DNA of 64,000 nucleotides from an uncultured Bacteroidaceae bacterium (GCA_904502235.1 CAJGDP010000001.1:1-64000), one strand, 5' to 3'. Counted from the stretch's first letter, positions 37,658 to 46,359 are shown. Notes: generated by a model from the letters alone, not told the origin. Numbers and translations are program-made.

Positions 37658-38203
37658 ATGCAGACAACACTTTTCGAACTTTTCAGAACATTCTTCCGCA
37701 TTGGACTCTTTACCTTTGGTGGAGGATATGCCATGATACCGCTTATAGAACGCGATGTCGTGCAACGACGTGCCTGGATAAACCCCGAGGAATTTACCGA
37801 TTTGCTTGCTCTTGCGCAGTCGGCTCCCGGTGTCTTCGCCGTTAATATGTCGGTATTCGTCGGTTATCGCATGCGCGGTGTGGCAGGTGCAATTGCGTCG
37901 TCTTTGGGGTGTGCCTTGCCGTCGGTTGTGATAATACTGCTCATTGCGCTGTTCTTCCGTAGGTTTCGTGAAATTGATGTGGTCAACAATGTCTTTATGG
38001 GCTTGCGTCCCGTTGTGGTGGCATTGATTGCAGTCCCTGTGTTCAATGTGGCAAAGAGTGCGAAGATAGGGTGGAGCACATTGTGGATACCTGTGTTGTC
38101 GGCTCTTCTGATTGTTTTTGCAGGGGTTTCGCCTATATATGTGATAATAGTAGCCGGTGTTGCAGGTTATCTGTATGGCAAATTGAAAGGAGGTAAATCA
38201 TGA
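37658..38203 (+). CDS. Chromate transporter family protein, half-size (first of pair)
   Basis: Starting at 37658 the product has 181 residues. An in-frame ATG at 37604 would add 18 residues but run through the purL terminator. It is a single CHR domain with the hallmark FTFGGGYAMIPLIERDVV, SAPGVFAVNMSVFVGY and about six helices. Short CHR proteins usually occur as adjacent pairs that together equal one long ChrA. Chromate export is the named activity, but the natural substrate in anaerobes is uncertain. Confidence 0.88.
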   Translation: MQTTLFELFRTFFRIGLFTFGGGYAMIPLIERDVVQRRAWINPEEFTDLLALAQSAPGVFAVNMSVFVGYRMRGVAGAIASSLGCALPSVVIILLIALFFRRFREIDVVNNVFMGLRPVVVALIAVPVFNVAKSAKIGWSTLWIPVLSALLIVFAGVSPIYVIIVAGVAGYLYGKLKGGKS

Positions 38204-38787
38204 TGCTGTTTGTTGAACTCTTCTATACTTTCTTCAAGATTGGTCTTTTCTCCTTTGGTGGTGGCTACGGAATGCTCTCTGTCATACAGGGCGAGGTAGT
38301 AACACGTCATGGATGGCTATCGGCAGCAGAATTCACCGATATTGTGGCTGTTAGTCAGATGACTCCCGGTCCGATTGGCATCAATTCGGCAACATATGTC
38401 GGCTACACTGCTGTACTCAATAGCGGTGCACCGTCATGGCTTGCCATTGCAGGTTCGCTTACAGCGTCTTTTGCCGTGATGTTGCCTTCTATTGTGCTTA
38501 TGCTTCTTGTCAGCCGATTCTTTATGAGGTACAGCAGACATCGTAGTGTCGAGGATGTCTTTAGGGCATTGCGTCCGGCTGTCGTGGGACTGATTGCCTC
38601 GGCGGCATTGTTGCTTATGACCAAAGAGAATTTCGGTTCGCCGGTGGATACGCCTTTGCAGTTCTGGGTGAGTGTGTCGCTGTTTGTTGCCGCTTTCGTG
38701 GCAATGAAGTTCTTTAAGGTAAGCCCTATACTCCTTCTTCTGCTTGCCGGTATGTTTGGTGGAGTCTTTTATGGAATAATACAGTAA
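38200..38787 (+). CDS. Chromate transporter family protein, half-size (second of pair)
   Basis: The 195-residue membrane protein is the second CHR domain, with FSFGGGYGMLSVIQGEVV and QMTPGPIGINSATYVGY. It overlaps the first by 4 bases, or starts one codon later at a second ATG, so the two are translationally coupled and probably form a heterodimer. Its stop lies within the following hairpin. Confidence 0.88.
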   Translation: MMLFVELFYTFFKIGLFSFGGGYGMLSVIQGEVVTRHGWLSAAEFTDIVAVSQMTPGPIGINSATYVGYTAVLNSGAPSWLAIAGSLTASFAVMLPSIVLMLLVSRFFMRYSRHRSVEDVFRALRPAVVGLIASAALLLMTKENFGSPVDTPLQFWVSVSLFVAAFVAMKFFKVSPILLLLLAGMFGGVFYGIIQ

Positions 38788-38809
38788 ATGCAGGAGTTCT
38801 CCTGCATTT
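38786..38809. terminator. Bidirectional hairpin between the CHR pair and the Imm17-like gene
   Basis: AAATGCAGGAG (38786-38796) and CTCCTGCATTT (38799-38809) form a perfect 11-bp stem with only two bases between. A/T ends serve both strands. It overlaps the upstream stop codon. Confidence 0.75.
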
Positions 38810-38814
38810 GCCGT

Positions 38815-39036
38815 TTATATCATGTTCTCTATCTTGTAATAGAAGAATATTGCCGCTGAGATAGAAATTATTCCTATTGTACCATATATCCAGCGTGCGC
38901 CTTTGCGCCCGAATTTTTCAACAACAAATCGGGCATTCTCGGCGGTGAACAACCAGTCCTTGTTGAACATAGATGCCCATAGGGTAACAATTCCCACTAT
39001 AAGGAATATACCTTGGACTATATGGTGCATTATCAT
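38815..39036 (-). CDS. Small two-helix membrane protein, Imm17-like
   Basis: The 73-residue protein has helices at about 5-22 and 50-66, with a central stretch KDWLFTAENARFVVEKFGRKGARWIYG. This resembles the immunity-17 family often annotated in Bacteroidales, from memory of the family pattern. No toxin gene is nearby; it overlaps the thiL stop by 4 bases at the end of a housekeeping operon. The family name may not reflect its function here. Confidence 0.7.
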   Translation of the reverse strand: MIMHHIVQGIFLIVGIVTLWASMFNKDWLFTAENARFVVEKFGRKGARWIYGTIGIISISAAIFFYYKIENMI

Positions 39037-40076
39037 GCCTGCTCGCTTTGTGGTGTCCAGCCTTGTGCCTTCAGCTCCATTTCCACGCCGTCGCGTGTTA
39101 TAAGGGCAAGTCCCATGCTGTCGCTTACAATATGTCCAATTACGCGGACATCCTTCATTGCGGCAACTTTCTCATGGTCGGCAATGGGGACAGTGAACAG
39201 TAACTCAAAATCTTCACCGCCATTGAGTGCACATGTTATGACATTGAGATTCAGCTCTTCCGCCATAATGGCTGTCTGGTAGTCGATGGGGATACGCTCT
39301 TCGTATATACGGCAACCTACACCGCTCTGCTTGCATATATGCATGAGCTCCGAAGAAAGTCCGTCGCTTACGTCAATCATAGCTGTAGGTCTTACATTTT
39401 CCTCTCTTAATTTTTCCAGAACCTCTTTTCGCGCTTCGGGTTTCAACTGGCGCTCAAGGATATATTCCTTGCCCTGGAAGTCGGGCTGCATGTCTTTGCC
39501 TGCTGTTGCAACCTTTTCGCGTTCGAGCAACTGAAGGCCCATGTATGCCGCACCCAGGTTGCCTGTAACGCATATGAGGTCGGTCTCTTTTGCTCCGTTG
39601 CGCTTGACTGCCGTTCCTTTGGGTGCAGTACCTATGGCGGTGATGCTTATTGCCAATCCTGTAAGTGATGAAGATGTGTCGCCACCTACAATGTCAACAC
39701 CATACTGTTCGCATGCAAGTCTCATGCCCGAATAGAGTTCTTCTATATCCTCTATGCAGAACTTGCGGCTCAAAGCAATGGATACGGTAATCTGTTTGGG
39801 AGTGCCGTTCATCGCATATATGTCCGAAATGTTTGCGACAACAGCCTTGTATCCAAGGTGCTTGAGCGGAAAGTATGTAAGGTCGAAGTGTACGCCTTCC
39901 ATCAGCATGTCTGTGGTTACAAGCACCTCTTCGTCGTTACTGAACTGCAGGATGGCCGCGTCGTCTCCGGCTCCCTTGATTGTCTCCTTATTGTTTGCCT
40001 TGAGTTCCTTGGTCAGCTGTTCTATAAGCCCGAACTCGCCAAGCGATGATATTTCTGTACGTTTTGTTGTGTTCAT
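39033..40076 (-). CDS. thiL: Thiamine-monophosphate kinase
   Basis: The 347-residue ATP-dependent kinase makes thiamine diphosphate from the monophosphate. Family motifs are GAGDDAAIL near the N-terminus, TTDMLMEGVHFD, GGDTSSSL and DVSDGLSSEL. Length is normal. It is third in the lpxK-PNP-thiL operon with a 13-base gap after the phosphorylase. No TPP riboswitch was recognised. Confidence 0.95.
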   Translation of the reverse strand: MNTTKRTEISSLGEFGLIEQLTKELKANNKETIKGAGDDAAILQFSNDEEVLVTTDMLMEGVHFDLTYFPLKHLGYKAVVANISDIYAMNGTPKQITVSIALSRKFCIEDIEELYSGMRLACEQYGVDIVGGDTSSSLTGLAISITAIGTAPKGTAVKRNGAKETDLICVTGNLGAAYMGLQLLEREKVATAGKDMQPDFQGKEYILERQLKPEARKEVLEKLREENVRPTAMIDVSDGLSSELMHICKQSGVGCRIYEERIPIDYQTAIMAEELNLNVITCALNGGEDFELLFTVPIADHEKVAAMKDVRVIGHIVSDSMGLALITRDGVEMELKAQGWTPQSEQA

Positions 40077-40089
40077 TGCTCTTTATTAT

Positions 40090-40899
40090 TTATGCTCTGT
40101 TTATTATTTCACGGAAAATTGTTGTCATTTTAGGTTGTGCTGCATCAGCGGCTCTCTGTACCTCCTCGTGACTGCATTCAACCACCACACCCTCAACACC
40201 AAGGTCGGTTATTACGGAGATTCCGAATACGCGTATTCCGCAATGGCGTGCCACTATAACTTCGGGGACGGTTGACATACCTACAGCGTCGCCTCCCATG
40301 CGGTGGAACATACGGTATTCTGCCGGTGTCTCAAAGGTGGGGCCTTGTGTTCCAAGATATACGCCCTCTACAATGCGTATCTCCTTCTCCTTTGCAATCT
40401 CTTTTGCCTTGGCGATAAGTTCTCTGTCGTAGGCTGCACTCATATCGGGGAAACGGTCACCGTATGGGATGTTCTTGCCACGCAACGGATGTTCGGGGAA
40501 CATGTTAATGTGGTCGTTTATTATCATAAGGTCTCCGATTACAAAATCGGGGTTCATGCCACCTGCCGCATTTGATACAAAGAGAGTCTTTATGCCCAGT
40601 TCGCGCATTACACGTACGGGGAACGTAACCTCTTTCATTGAATATCCTTCGTAGAAATGGAAACGTCCCTGCATTGCCATAATCTCCTTGTTGCCCAATT
40701 TCCCGAAAATCAGTTTGCCTGAATGTCCCTCGACTGTGGATAGGGGAAAGTTCGGGATATCCTTGTACTCAATCTCGTATTTCTCGGTTATCTCATTGAC
40801 AAGACTTCCCAAACCTGTGCCAAGGATAATGGCTGTTTCGGGTGCTGTTGTCATCTTCCCTTTCAGGAATTCAGCGGTTTCTTGAATTCTCTGTAACAT
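40090..40899 (-). CDS. Purine nucleoside phosphorylase (trimeric class)
   Basis: The 269-residue enzyme phosphorolyses purine nucleosides to base and ribose-1-phosphate. ILGTGLGSL near the N-terminus binds phosphate, and VSNAAGGMNP, EHPLRG and GGDAVGMSTVPEV are typical of the trimeric guanosine/inosine class. The start overlaps lpxK by 29 bases. A later ATG at residue 16 (MTTAPE) is possible but would drop conserved sequence. Confidence 0.94.
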   Translation of the reverse strand: MLQRIQETAEFLKGKMTTAPETAIILGTGLGSLVNEITEKYEIEYKDIPNFPLSTVEGHSGKLIFGKLGNKEIMAMQGRFHFYEGYSMKEVTFPVRVMRELGIKTLFVSNAAGGMNPDFVIGDLMIINDHINMFPEHPLRGKNIPYGDRFPDMSAAYDRELIAKAKEIAKEKEIRIVEGVYLGTQGPTFETPAEYRMFHRMGGDAVGMSTVPEVIVARHCGIRVFGISVITDLGVEGVVVECSHEEVQRAADAAQPKMTTIFREIINRA

Positions 40900-41938
40900 A
40901 ATCCAATATTATTTTGTTAAACAATTCCTTGTTGTCCGGAATCTCGACCTCTATAGGCATTACAAAGGTGTTGTCCTTTATTATCTGCGGAGTGTCGTGG
41001 TTCCCTATTATTCTCGTGGCATCCTTTTCGGTGGTTACAATAATCTTCTCCGTGGCTTTCATGCCATTGTAACGCTCTGCAATCTCCTTGAAATCAGTTG
41101 CTGTGAAATTGTGATGGTCGGCATAGGTCATCATTGATACTTTGGCGCACTGTTTCTCAATTTCCAGCTTTAACGGTTGTGGATTTGCAATACCCGTTAC
41201 GAGCAGTACCTCCGTTACGGTTGTCATTCTGTTATCAGAACAACCGCATAGAGAATAAAGTTCGCCATACCGCATGTGTGAAAAGAATACCGGAATATCC
41301 TTTATTCCTTTTATATAATCAATGCAGAACTGTTTCTGTTTTGGTGTAATGCCGTCGCATTTTGTGATTATGGCAATGTCGGCACGTCTTAATCCTGTGG
41401 CGCTTTCGCGCATGCGGCCGAATGGCAGTATGCAATCGTGCCAGATAGGACGGTTGCTGTCTATAAGTACAATGTTGAGTCCGGCTTTTACATGCCTGTG
41501 CTGGAAAGCGTCATCGAGCAGGATGACCTCTGTCTCTTTCAGTCCTGTGGTAATCATTTCGATGCCCGTTACGCGCTTTTCGCATACAGCAACATCGATG
41601 TCGCGGAATTTGCTCTTTATCTGGAACGGTTCATCGCCTATCTTTTCGGCAGTGGCAGTGCTGTCGGCAAGTATATATCCTTTGCTCTTACGCCCGTATC
41701 CACGGCTCAGCACCGCGGTGCGGAACCTCTCTTTCAACAATCTTATAAGGTATTCGGTGTGGGGTGTCTTGCCTGTTCCGCCTACCGATATGTTGCCTAT
41801 ACAGATTGTGGGGATATCAAAAGAATGGCTCGCTATCAAGCCGTTGTCGAACAGCCTGTTTCTTGCCGCAGTTATCCATGAATATGGATTTAAAATGTCG
41901 GCAAACCCTCTTAATATGCCACGCTTTTTGTCTTTCAT
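40871..41938 (-). CDS. lpxK: Tetraacyldisaccharide 4'-kinase
   Basis: The 355-residue enzyme phosphorylates the lipid A precursor at the inner membrane. The Walker A motif GGTGKT is at 53-58 (ISVGGTGKTPH), and DDAFQHRHV is the conserved second motif. A short hydrophobic N-terminus gives membrane association. It is the first gene of the operon running to 38815. Confidence 0.95.
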   Translation of the reverse strand: MKDKKRGILRGFADILNPYSWITAARNRLFDNGLIASHSFDIPTICIGNISVGGTGKTPHTEYLIRLLKERFRTAVLSRGYGRKSKGYILADSTATAEKIGDEPFQIKSKFRDIDVAVCEKRVTGIEMITTGLKETEVILLDDAFQHRHVKAGLNIVLIDSNRPIWHDCILPFGRMRESATGLRRADIAIITKCDGITPKQKQFCIDYIKGIKDIPVFFSHMRYGELYSLCGCSDNRMTTVTEVLLVTGIANPQPLKLEIEKQCAKVSMMTYADHHNFTATDFKEIAERYNGMKATEKIIVTTEKDATRIIGNHDTPQIIKDNTFVMPIEVEIPDNKELFNKIILDYVTENSRNR

Positions 41939-41948
41939 TGTGCTTATG

Positions 41949-41956
41949 CAAAAGTA
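41949..41956 (-). promoter_or_regulatory. Candidate -7 box for the lpxK operon
   Basis: On the minus strand TACTTTTG is an exact consensus match but lies only 10 bases from the lpxK start, which would make the mRNA nearly leaderless. No -33 TTTG was found. The remainder of 41957-42104 holds no recognised element. Confidence 0.4.
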
Positions 41957-42104
41957 AATAATTTATTTGGTTTACTTCTTAAACTTTCTCTCAGTTTTGG
42001 CTTTTTTTAAGTGTTTTAAATGTTAAAAAACCTTATAATTGACAAAATATGCGTTTTGATGCAATCATTTTGTAATAAATGTTTAATGATTTGAAAAAAA
42101 AAAT

Positions 42105-42112
42105 TACTTTTG
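42105..42112 (+). promoter_or_regulatory. Candidate -7 box for tRNA-Ser
   Basis: TACTTTTG matches TAnnTTTG. It lies about 70 bases before the mature tRNA end, after an A/T-rich stretch. A TTTG at 42090-42093 is too close to be the normal -33 box. Confidence 0.45.
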
Positions 42113-42183
42113 CCGTGAAATAGAGTGCGGTTTCGCAAAAAAAGTTGTAACTTGCACCCCGATTAGCTACAGGCTGTTCCAAA

Positions 42184-42271
42184 GGAAAGATGCTCGAGTG
42201 GTTGAAGAGGCACGCCTGGAAAGCGTGTATACGTCAAAAGCGTATCGGGGGTTCGAATCCCCCTCTTTCCG
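42184..42271 (+). tRNA. tRNA-Ser (anticodon GGA)
   Basis: The 88-base gene folds with acceptor stem GGAAAGA (42184-42190) pairing TCTTTCC (42264-42270) and discriminator G. The anticodon stem CACGC/GCGTG encloses loop CTGGAAA with GGA at 42218-42220, reading UCC and UCU. A long variable arm (ATACG/CGTAT) marks it as a class II serine tRNA. The T-loop GTTCGAATC is standard. CCA is not encoded. Confidence 0.97.
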
Positions 42272-42321
42272 CTATGATTGAATGAATTAACTTAAAATAC
42301 TAATTTAAAAAATTACACACA

Positions 42322-43128
42322 ATGAAAAAACTTTTTGCAATCGTTGCAGTGTTGGGTATGTTCACATTTGGTTCAACCCAAGTTTTTGCTCAGGATGCAG
42401 TAGAAACTGCTCCTGTTGAGAATGTAGAACAGGAAGAGGCAGTTGAGGAAACTGCTGCAGAAGAGGCTGCACCTGTTGTAGCTGAGGAATCAGTAGGTGT
42501 TCATAAGAGTCTTAAGACTAAGTTTATCGAGGGTGGTGCCGAGTTTATGGCATTGGTAGCTGTAGCTATGGTTATCGGTCTTGCATTCTGCGTAGAGCGT
42601 ATCATCTATTTGAGCATGGCTAAGGTTAACACAAAGAAACTTATGCAGGCTATCGCTGATGCTCTTTCAAACAATGACACAGAGGCTGCTTTGAATATCT
42701 GCCGTAATACACAGGGACCTGTTGCTTCTATCTGCTACCAGGGTCTTCTACACATGAACGAAGGTCTTGAGACTGTAGAGCGTACAATCGTATCTTACGG
42801 TGGTCTTAAGTCTTCAGAACTCGAGAAGGGTTGCTCATGGATTACATTGTTCATTGCTATGGCTCCATCACTCGGATTCTTGGGTACTGTGATCGGTATG
42901 GTTATGTCATTCGACGAAATCCAGCAGAAGGGTGATATCTCTCCAACTATCGTTGCAGGTGGTATGAAGGTGGCTCTTATTACAACTATCTACGGTATTG
43001 TCGTAGCTCTCGTTCTTCAGGTATTCTACAACTTTATCCTTACCAAGATTGAAGGTTTGGTTGCCGATATGGAGGATTCTTCTATCAGCCTTCTCGACCT
43101 TTTGACAAAATACAACCTTAAGAAGTAA
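42322..43128 (+). CDS. exbB: ExbB/TolQ/MotA-family proton channel protein
   Basis: The 268-residue protein begins with a signal peptide cut before Q24, followed by a Glu/Ala-rich acidic stretch (about 25-60). The ExbB-type core has three helices, with the conserved SLGFLGTVIGMVMSF near residue 195 and a C-terminal helix. It powers TonB-dependent outer-membrane uptake together with ExbD. It lies 50 bases after tRNA-Ser with no promoter seen between, so read-through from the tRNA is possible. Confidence 0.9.
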   Translation: MKKLFAIVAVLGMFTFGSTQVFAQDAVETAPVENVEQEEAVEETAAEEAAPVVAEESVGVHKSLKTKFIEGGAEFMALVAVAMVIGLAFCVERIIYLSMAKVNTKKLMQAIADALSNNDTEAALNICRNTQGPVASICYQGLLHMNEGLETVERTIVSYGGLKSSELEKGCSWITLFIAMAPSLGFLGTVIGMVMSFDEIQQKGDISPTIVAGGMKVALITTIYGIVVALVLQVFYNFILTKIEGLVADMEDSSISLLDLLTKYNLKK

Positions 43129-43153
43129 TAACAGCTAAATAAATTTATAAATT

Positions 43154-43657
43154 ATGAAAGCTGATTTGTGTTCAAAGGTTTCAAAAATTTCATTCTACGT
43201 AACAATGGCGGTGTCGTTGCTTATCATCGGCTTGTTCTTTACTGTAGGATTCGGAAATACTGAAACCATCAATAACAATGATATGCGTGCGCCTCAGTTT
43301 ACTGACGCATTGATATATTGGATATATGCCTTGACTGCTTTGGCAATTGCGCTTGTGCTTGTCTTTGGTATTATGTCTTTTGTAAAGAATTTCATGGAAA
43401 ACCCCTTGGGTGCTGTTAAGGGCCTTTTTGGTGTGCTTGGATTAGTCGTGCTCCTTGTTATCGCTTATTTCTGCGCTTCAGGAGATCAGATTATTGTAAA
43501 CGGCAAGCCTTTGTCCGATTCAGACGGTAATCCTATTGGTGCTTCTGCTTATATTTTGACCGACGTGGTAATTTATGTACAGTATGCATTGTTTGCTATA
43601 TGTGCATTGGCTACATTGTTTGGCTTGACAAATTACTCAAGACCGGTAAAGAAATAA
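43154..43657 (+). CDS. Uncharacterised four-helix membrane protein in the Exb cluster
   Basis: The 167-residue protein has hydrophobic segments at about 15-35, 52-75, 90-110 and 133-155. No enzyme or channel motif is recognised. It is inserted between exbB and two exbD-like genes with gaps of about 25 bases, which suggests a Bacteroidetes-specific accessory of the energy-transducing complex. This is inferred from position only. Confidence 0.8.
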   Translation: MKADLCSKVSKISFYVTMAVSLLIIGLFFTVGFGNTETINNNDMRAPQFTDALIYWIYALTALAIALVLVFGIMSFVKNFMENPLGAVKGLFGVLGLVVLLVIAYFCASGDQIIVNGKPLSDSDGNPIGASAYILTDVVIYVQYALFAICALATLFGLTNYSRPVKK

Positions 43658-43680
43658 TAACGAATAATTAAAGTAACAAA

Positions 43681-44313
43681 ATGGGAAAAGGTAAAAGAAA
43701 AGTGCCGGGAATCAACGCCAGTTCAACTGCCGATATCTCGTTCATCTTGCTAATCTTTTTCTTGGTCGTGACTTCAATGAACTCATCTACGGGTTTGAAT
43801 GTGCGTCTGCCGGAGCCTCCTGAGGACGAAGATCTTCAGAATCCTCCTAAGATTAAAAAGCGCAACAGCCTTATAGTATTGGTTAATATGGATGACCGTA
43901 TCATGATTACTCAGGGTGAGAAAGCTGCTTATGAAATCAGTATCTCTGATTTGCGCCAGTTGGCTAAGGAGTTTATCTCTAACGAAGAGAATCGTGCCGA
44001 TTATCCCGAGAAGCATGCCGAGGATGTTGTATTCGAGGATGGCGGTGTTGAACATGTACTTCCCAGCGGACGACAACAGAATATCACAAGCAAACACGTG
44101 ATATCTTTGCAGACCGACCGTGGTACAAGTTACAATACATACTTTGAGGTTACCAGCGAGCTGTATCATGCATACGACGAATTGCGCGACGAGTTGGCGC
44201 AGAAGGAGTTTGGTAAACCTTATAACAAGTTGGATGCAACTCAGCAGATGTTGTGTCGCTTATATTACAAGACAATGATTTCAGAGGCTGAGCCTCGTGC
44301 AATTGGAGGATAA
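43681..44313 (+). CDS. exbD: ExbD/TolR-family protein 1
   Basis: The 210-residue protein has one N-terminal helix with the proton-carrying aspartate D18 in TADISFILLIFFLV, then a periplasmic domain. The periplasmic part is longer than typical ExbD (about 140 residues) and contains a charged insert around 85-150. It pairs with the following second ExbD. Confidence 0.88.
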   Translation: MGKGKRKVPGINASSTADISFILLIFFLVVTSMNSSTGLNVRLPEPPEDEDLQNPPKIKKRNSLIVLVNMDDRIMITQGEKAAYEISISDLRQLAKEFISNEENRADYPEKHAEDVVFEDGGVEHVLPSGRQQNITSKHVISLQTDRGTSYNTYFEVTSELYHAYDELRDELAQKEFGKPYNKLDATQQMLCRLYYKTMISEAEPRAIGG

Positions 44314-44317
44314 GATT

Positions 44318-44788
44318 ATGAGTAAGTTTAATGATAAAGGAAAGGCAGAAATGCCTGAGTTGAATACCTCGTCACTCCCTGACTTGATATTCTCTATCCT
44401 GTTCTTCTTCATGATTGTAACTTCAATGCGCGAAGAGGAGGTTAAGGTGGAATATACCTTGCCAAAGGGTGCGAATTTGTCTAAGATTGAGCGTAAGTCT
44501 GCTGTTGTGAATATCCATATCGGTTCACCTTCGAGACAGTATGTATCTCAGTTGGGTTCAAGTGCACGTATTCAGTTGAATGACCGTTTTGCGAACGTAA
44601 AGGAAGTAGCTCCTTTCGTTATCAACGAGCGCTCATTGATGCGTCAGCAGGACCAGGCTGTGATGAAGATCGCTCTCAAGACCGACCAAAAAGTTCGAAT
44701 GGGTATCATTACTGACGTTAAGATGGAGTTGCGTAAGGCGCGTGCCTTGTCGCTCATGTACTCTGCCGACGAAAGAAACAAACAGTAA
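44318..44788 (+). CDS. exbD: ExbD/TolR-family protein 2
   Basis: Starting at 44318 the product has 156 residues; an in-frame ATG at 44297 lies inside the previous gene and adds only seven residues. The single helix carries D22 in LPDLIFSILFFFMIV, followed by a compact periplasmic domain. Two unlike ExbD copies after one ExbB are common in Bacteroidetes and may form a hetero-oligomer. Confidence 0.88.
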   Translation: MSKFNDKGKAEMPELNTSSLPDLIFSILFFFMIVTSMREEEVKVEYTLPKGANLSKIERKSAVVNIHIGSPSRQYVSQLGSSARIQLNDRFANVKEVAPFVINERSLMRQQDQAVMKIALKTDQKVRMGIITDVKMELRKARALSLMYSADERNKQ

Positions 44789-44799
44789 TTCTACTACAT

Positions 44800-44839
44800 A
44801 AAAATTCACCGCAATCTTATAAGGTTGCGGTGAATTTTT
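44800..44839. terminator. Bidirectional terminator between exbD and folA
   Basis: The arms 44800-44818 and 44821-44839 pair over 19 positions with one G-T, centred on TTATAA. Flanking A and T runs give termination on both strands. Confidence 0.9.
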
Positions 44840-44852
44840 TATTGTCTCTCTT

Positions 44853-45350
44853 TTACTTGTTCCGTTTCAGATATGTTACAAAACGGTACTCAAAATTGTG
44901 CTTCTCATCTTTTGTGTGCGCTTCGTTCTCAATGACTTCCCATTCGCTCTTTGTGAATTCCGGGAAAAAGGCATCAGCCTTTTCGGGAGTGTCGTCAATC
45001 TCGGTCAGGCATAGAATGTCCGCAATGGGCATTGCTGTGCGATAGAGCATCTCGCCACCGATGACATATACGATATCTTCATTGGTGCAGTTGGCAAGAG
45101 CCTCCTCCAAAGACTTGAAACTCTCGGTGCCGGGGAATGAACTCTCCTTGCGCGAAAGTACAATGTTCCTACGGTTTGGCAATGCGCCCTTTGGCAAGGA
45201 ACGGAACGTGTTGCTGCCCATGATGATGGTGTGTCCTGTCGTGAGTTCCTTGAAACGCTTCAGATCGTTTGGCAACCAGTAAATGAGCTTGTTTTCCATG
45301 CCTATCGCATTGTTTTTTGCGATTGCGGCAATAAGTGCTATCTTTTGCAT
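44853..45350 (-). CDS. folA: Dihydrofolate reductase
   Basis: The 165-residue NADPH-dependent enzyme has IAAIAKNNAIGMENKLIYWLPNDLKRFK at the N-terminus (active-site acid in the NDL segment), IIMGSNTFRSLP, and VYVIGGEMLY for NADPH binding. It regenerates tetrahydrofolate after thymidylate synthase, whose gene lies 5 bases upstream on the same strand. Confidence 0.96.
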   Translation of the reverse strand: MQKIALIAAIAKNNAIGMENKLIYWLPNDLKRFKELTTGHTIIMGSNTFRSLPKGALPNRRNIVLSRKESSFPGTESFKSLEEALANCTNEDIVYVIGGEMLYRTAMPIADILCLTEIDDTPEKADAFFPEFTKSEWEVIENEAHTKDEKHNFEYRFVTYLKRNK

Positions 45351-45355
45351 CTCTT

Positions 45356-46150
45356 TTATACGGCTACTACGCCTTTTATATGTGGATGTGCATCGTAATT
45401 CTCAAGAGTGAAATCTTCGAACTTGAACGAGAAGATGTCTTTCACGTCGGGGTTTATCGACATGGTCGGCAGTTTCTTTGGTTCACGTGTCAACTGCAGG
45501 TTCACCTGTTCAATGTGATTCAGGTAAATGTGTGCATCGCCCAATGTGTGGATGAATTCACCCGGTTTAAGACCGGTAACCTGTGCCATCATCAACAAGA
45601 GCAATGAGTATGATGCAATGTTGAACGGTACACCAAGGAAACAGTCGGCGCTGCGCTGATAAAGTTGCAGGCTAAGTTTGCCGTTGGCGACATAGAACTG
45701 GAACATGGCATGGCATGGTGGCAGGTTCATATTCTTTATGTCGGCAACGTTCCATGCATTCACAATTATACGGCGTGAGTCGGGGTTGTTCTTTATGGTC
45801 TCCACAACCTCCTTGATCTGGTCGATGTGCTCGCCGTCGTATCCGGGCCATGAACGCCATTGGTATCCGTAGATGTGTCCAAGATCGCCGTTCTCGTCAG
45901 CCCATTCATTCCATATTCTCACTCCGTTGTCCTGAAGATACTTTACGTTTGTATCACCGTTCAGGAACCATAGAAGCTCATGGATGATTGATTTCAGGTG
46001 AAGCTTCTTTGTGGTGAGGCAGGGGAAACCCTCTTCAAGGTTAAAACGCATCTGGTGGCCGAATACACTCAAAGTCCCGGTTCCGGTGCGGTCTTCTTTC
46101 TTTGCTCCTTCGGTTATAATCCTGTTGAGCAGGTCAAGGTATTGTTTCAT
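45356..46150 (-). CDS. thyA: Thymidylate synthase (ThyA type)
   Basis: The 264-residue folate-dependent enzyme makes dTMP. The nucleophile is C146 in LPPCHAMFQFYV, with RRIIVNAWN before it. Length equals E. coli ThyA. It is first in the thyA-folA pair. Confidence 0.97.
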   Translation of the reverse strand: MKQYLDLLNRIITEGAKKEDRTGTGTLSVFGHQMRFNLEEGFPCLTTKKLHLKSIIHELLWFLNGDTNVKYLQDNGVRIWNEWADENGDLGHIYGYQWRSWPGYDGEHIDQIKEVVETIKNNPDSRRIIVNAWNVADIKNMNLPPCHAMFQFYVANGKLSLQLYQRSADCFLGVPFNIASYSLLLLMMAQVTGLKPGEFIHTLGDAHIYLNHIEQVNLQLTREPKKLPTMSINPDVKDIFSFKFEDFTLENYDAHPHIKGVVAV

Positions 46151-46177
46151 CGTTTACAGTTTTTCTTAAATTACATG

Positions 46178-46185
46178 CAAATATA
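46178..46185 (-). promoter_or_regulatory. -7 promoter box for thyA-folA
   Basis: On the minus strand TATATTTG is an exact match 28 bases ahead of the thyA start. No clear -33 element. The rest of the 46186-46321 spacer is very A/T-rich with no ORF. Confidence 0.55.
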
Positions 46186-46321
46186 TAATTTAGCATTTTC
46201 TTTTCCTAACGAAATGTTCGTTTTGTCTTGTATAAAAGCAAAAATGCTTTCTATTAGTTAAAATTAAGTATTATTTATAATAAATATTATATTATAGGGC
46301 GATATTACGATTTTAAAGTGC

Positions 46322-46329
46322 TATATTTG
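46322..46329 (+). promoter_or_regulatory. -7 promoter box for the rsmF-to-sufE operon
   Basis: TATATTTG is an exact match 31 bases before the methyltransferase start, in the spacer divergent from thyA. No TTTG at -33. Confidence 0.55.
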
Positions 46330-46359
46330 CAAATTAGGAAACGTATGTAATGCTATTTT

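Noticed and set aside
37658..38787. Frameshifted full-length chromate transporter
   Set aside because: Each half has its own start and a full CHR domain, and paired short CHR proteins are a normal family form.
42272..42321. Possible separate promoter for exbB
   Set aside because: No TAnnTTTG box is present between the tRNA and exbB.
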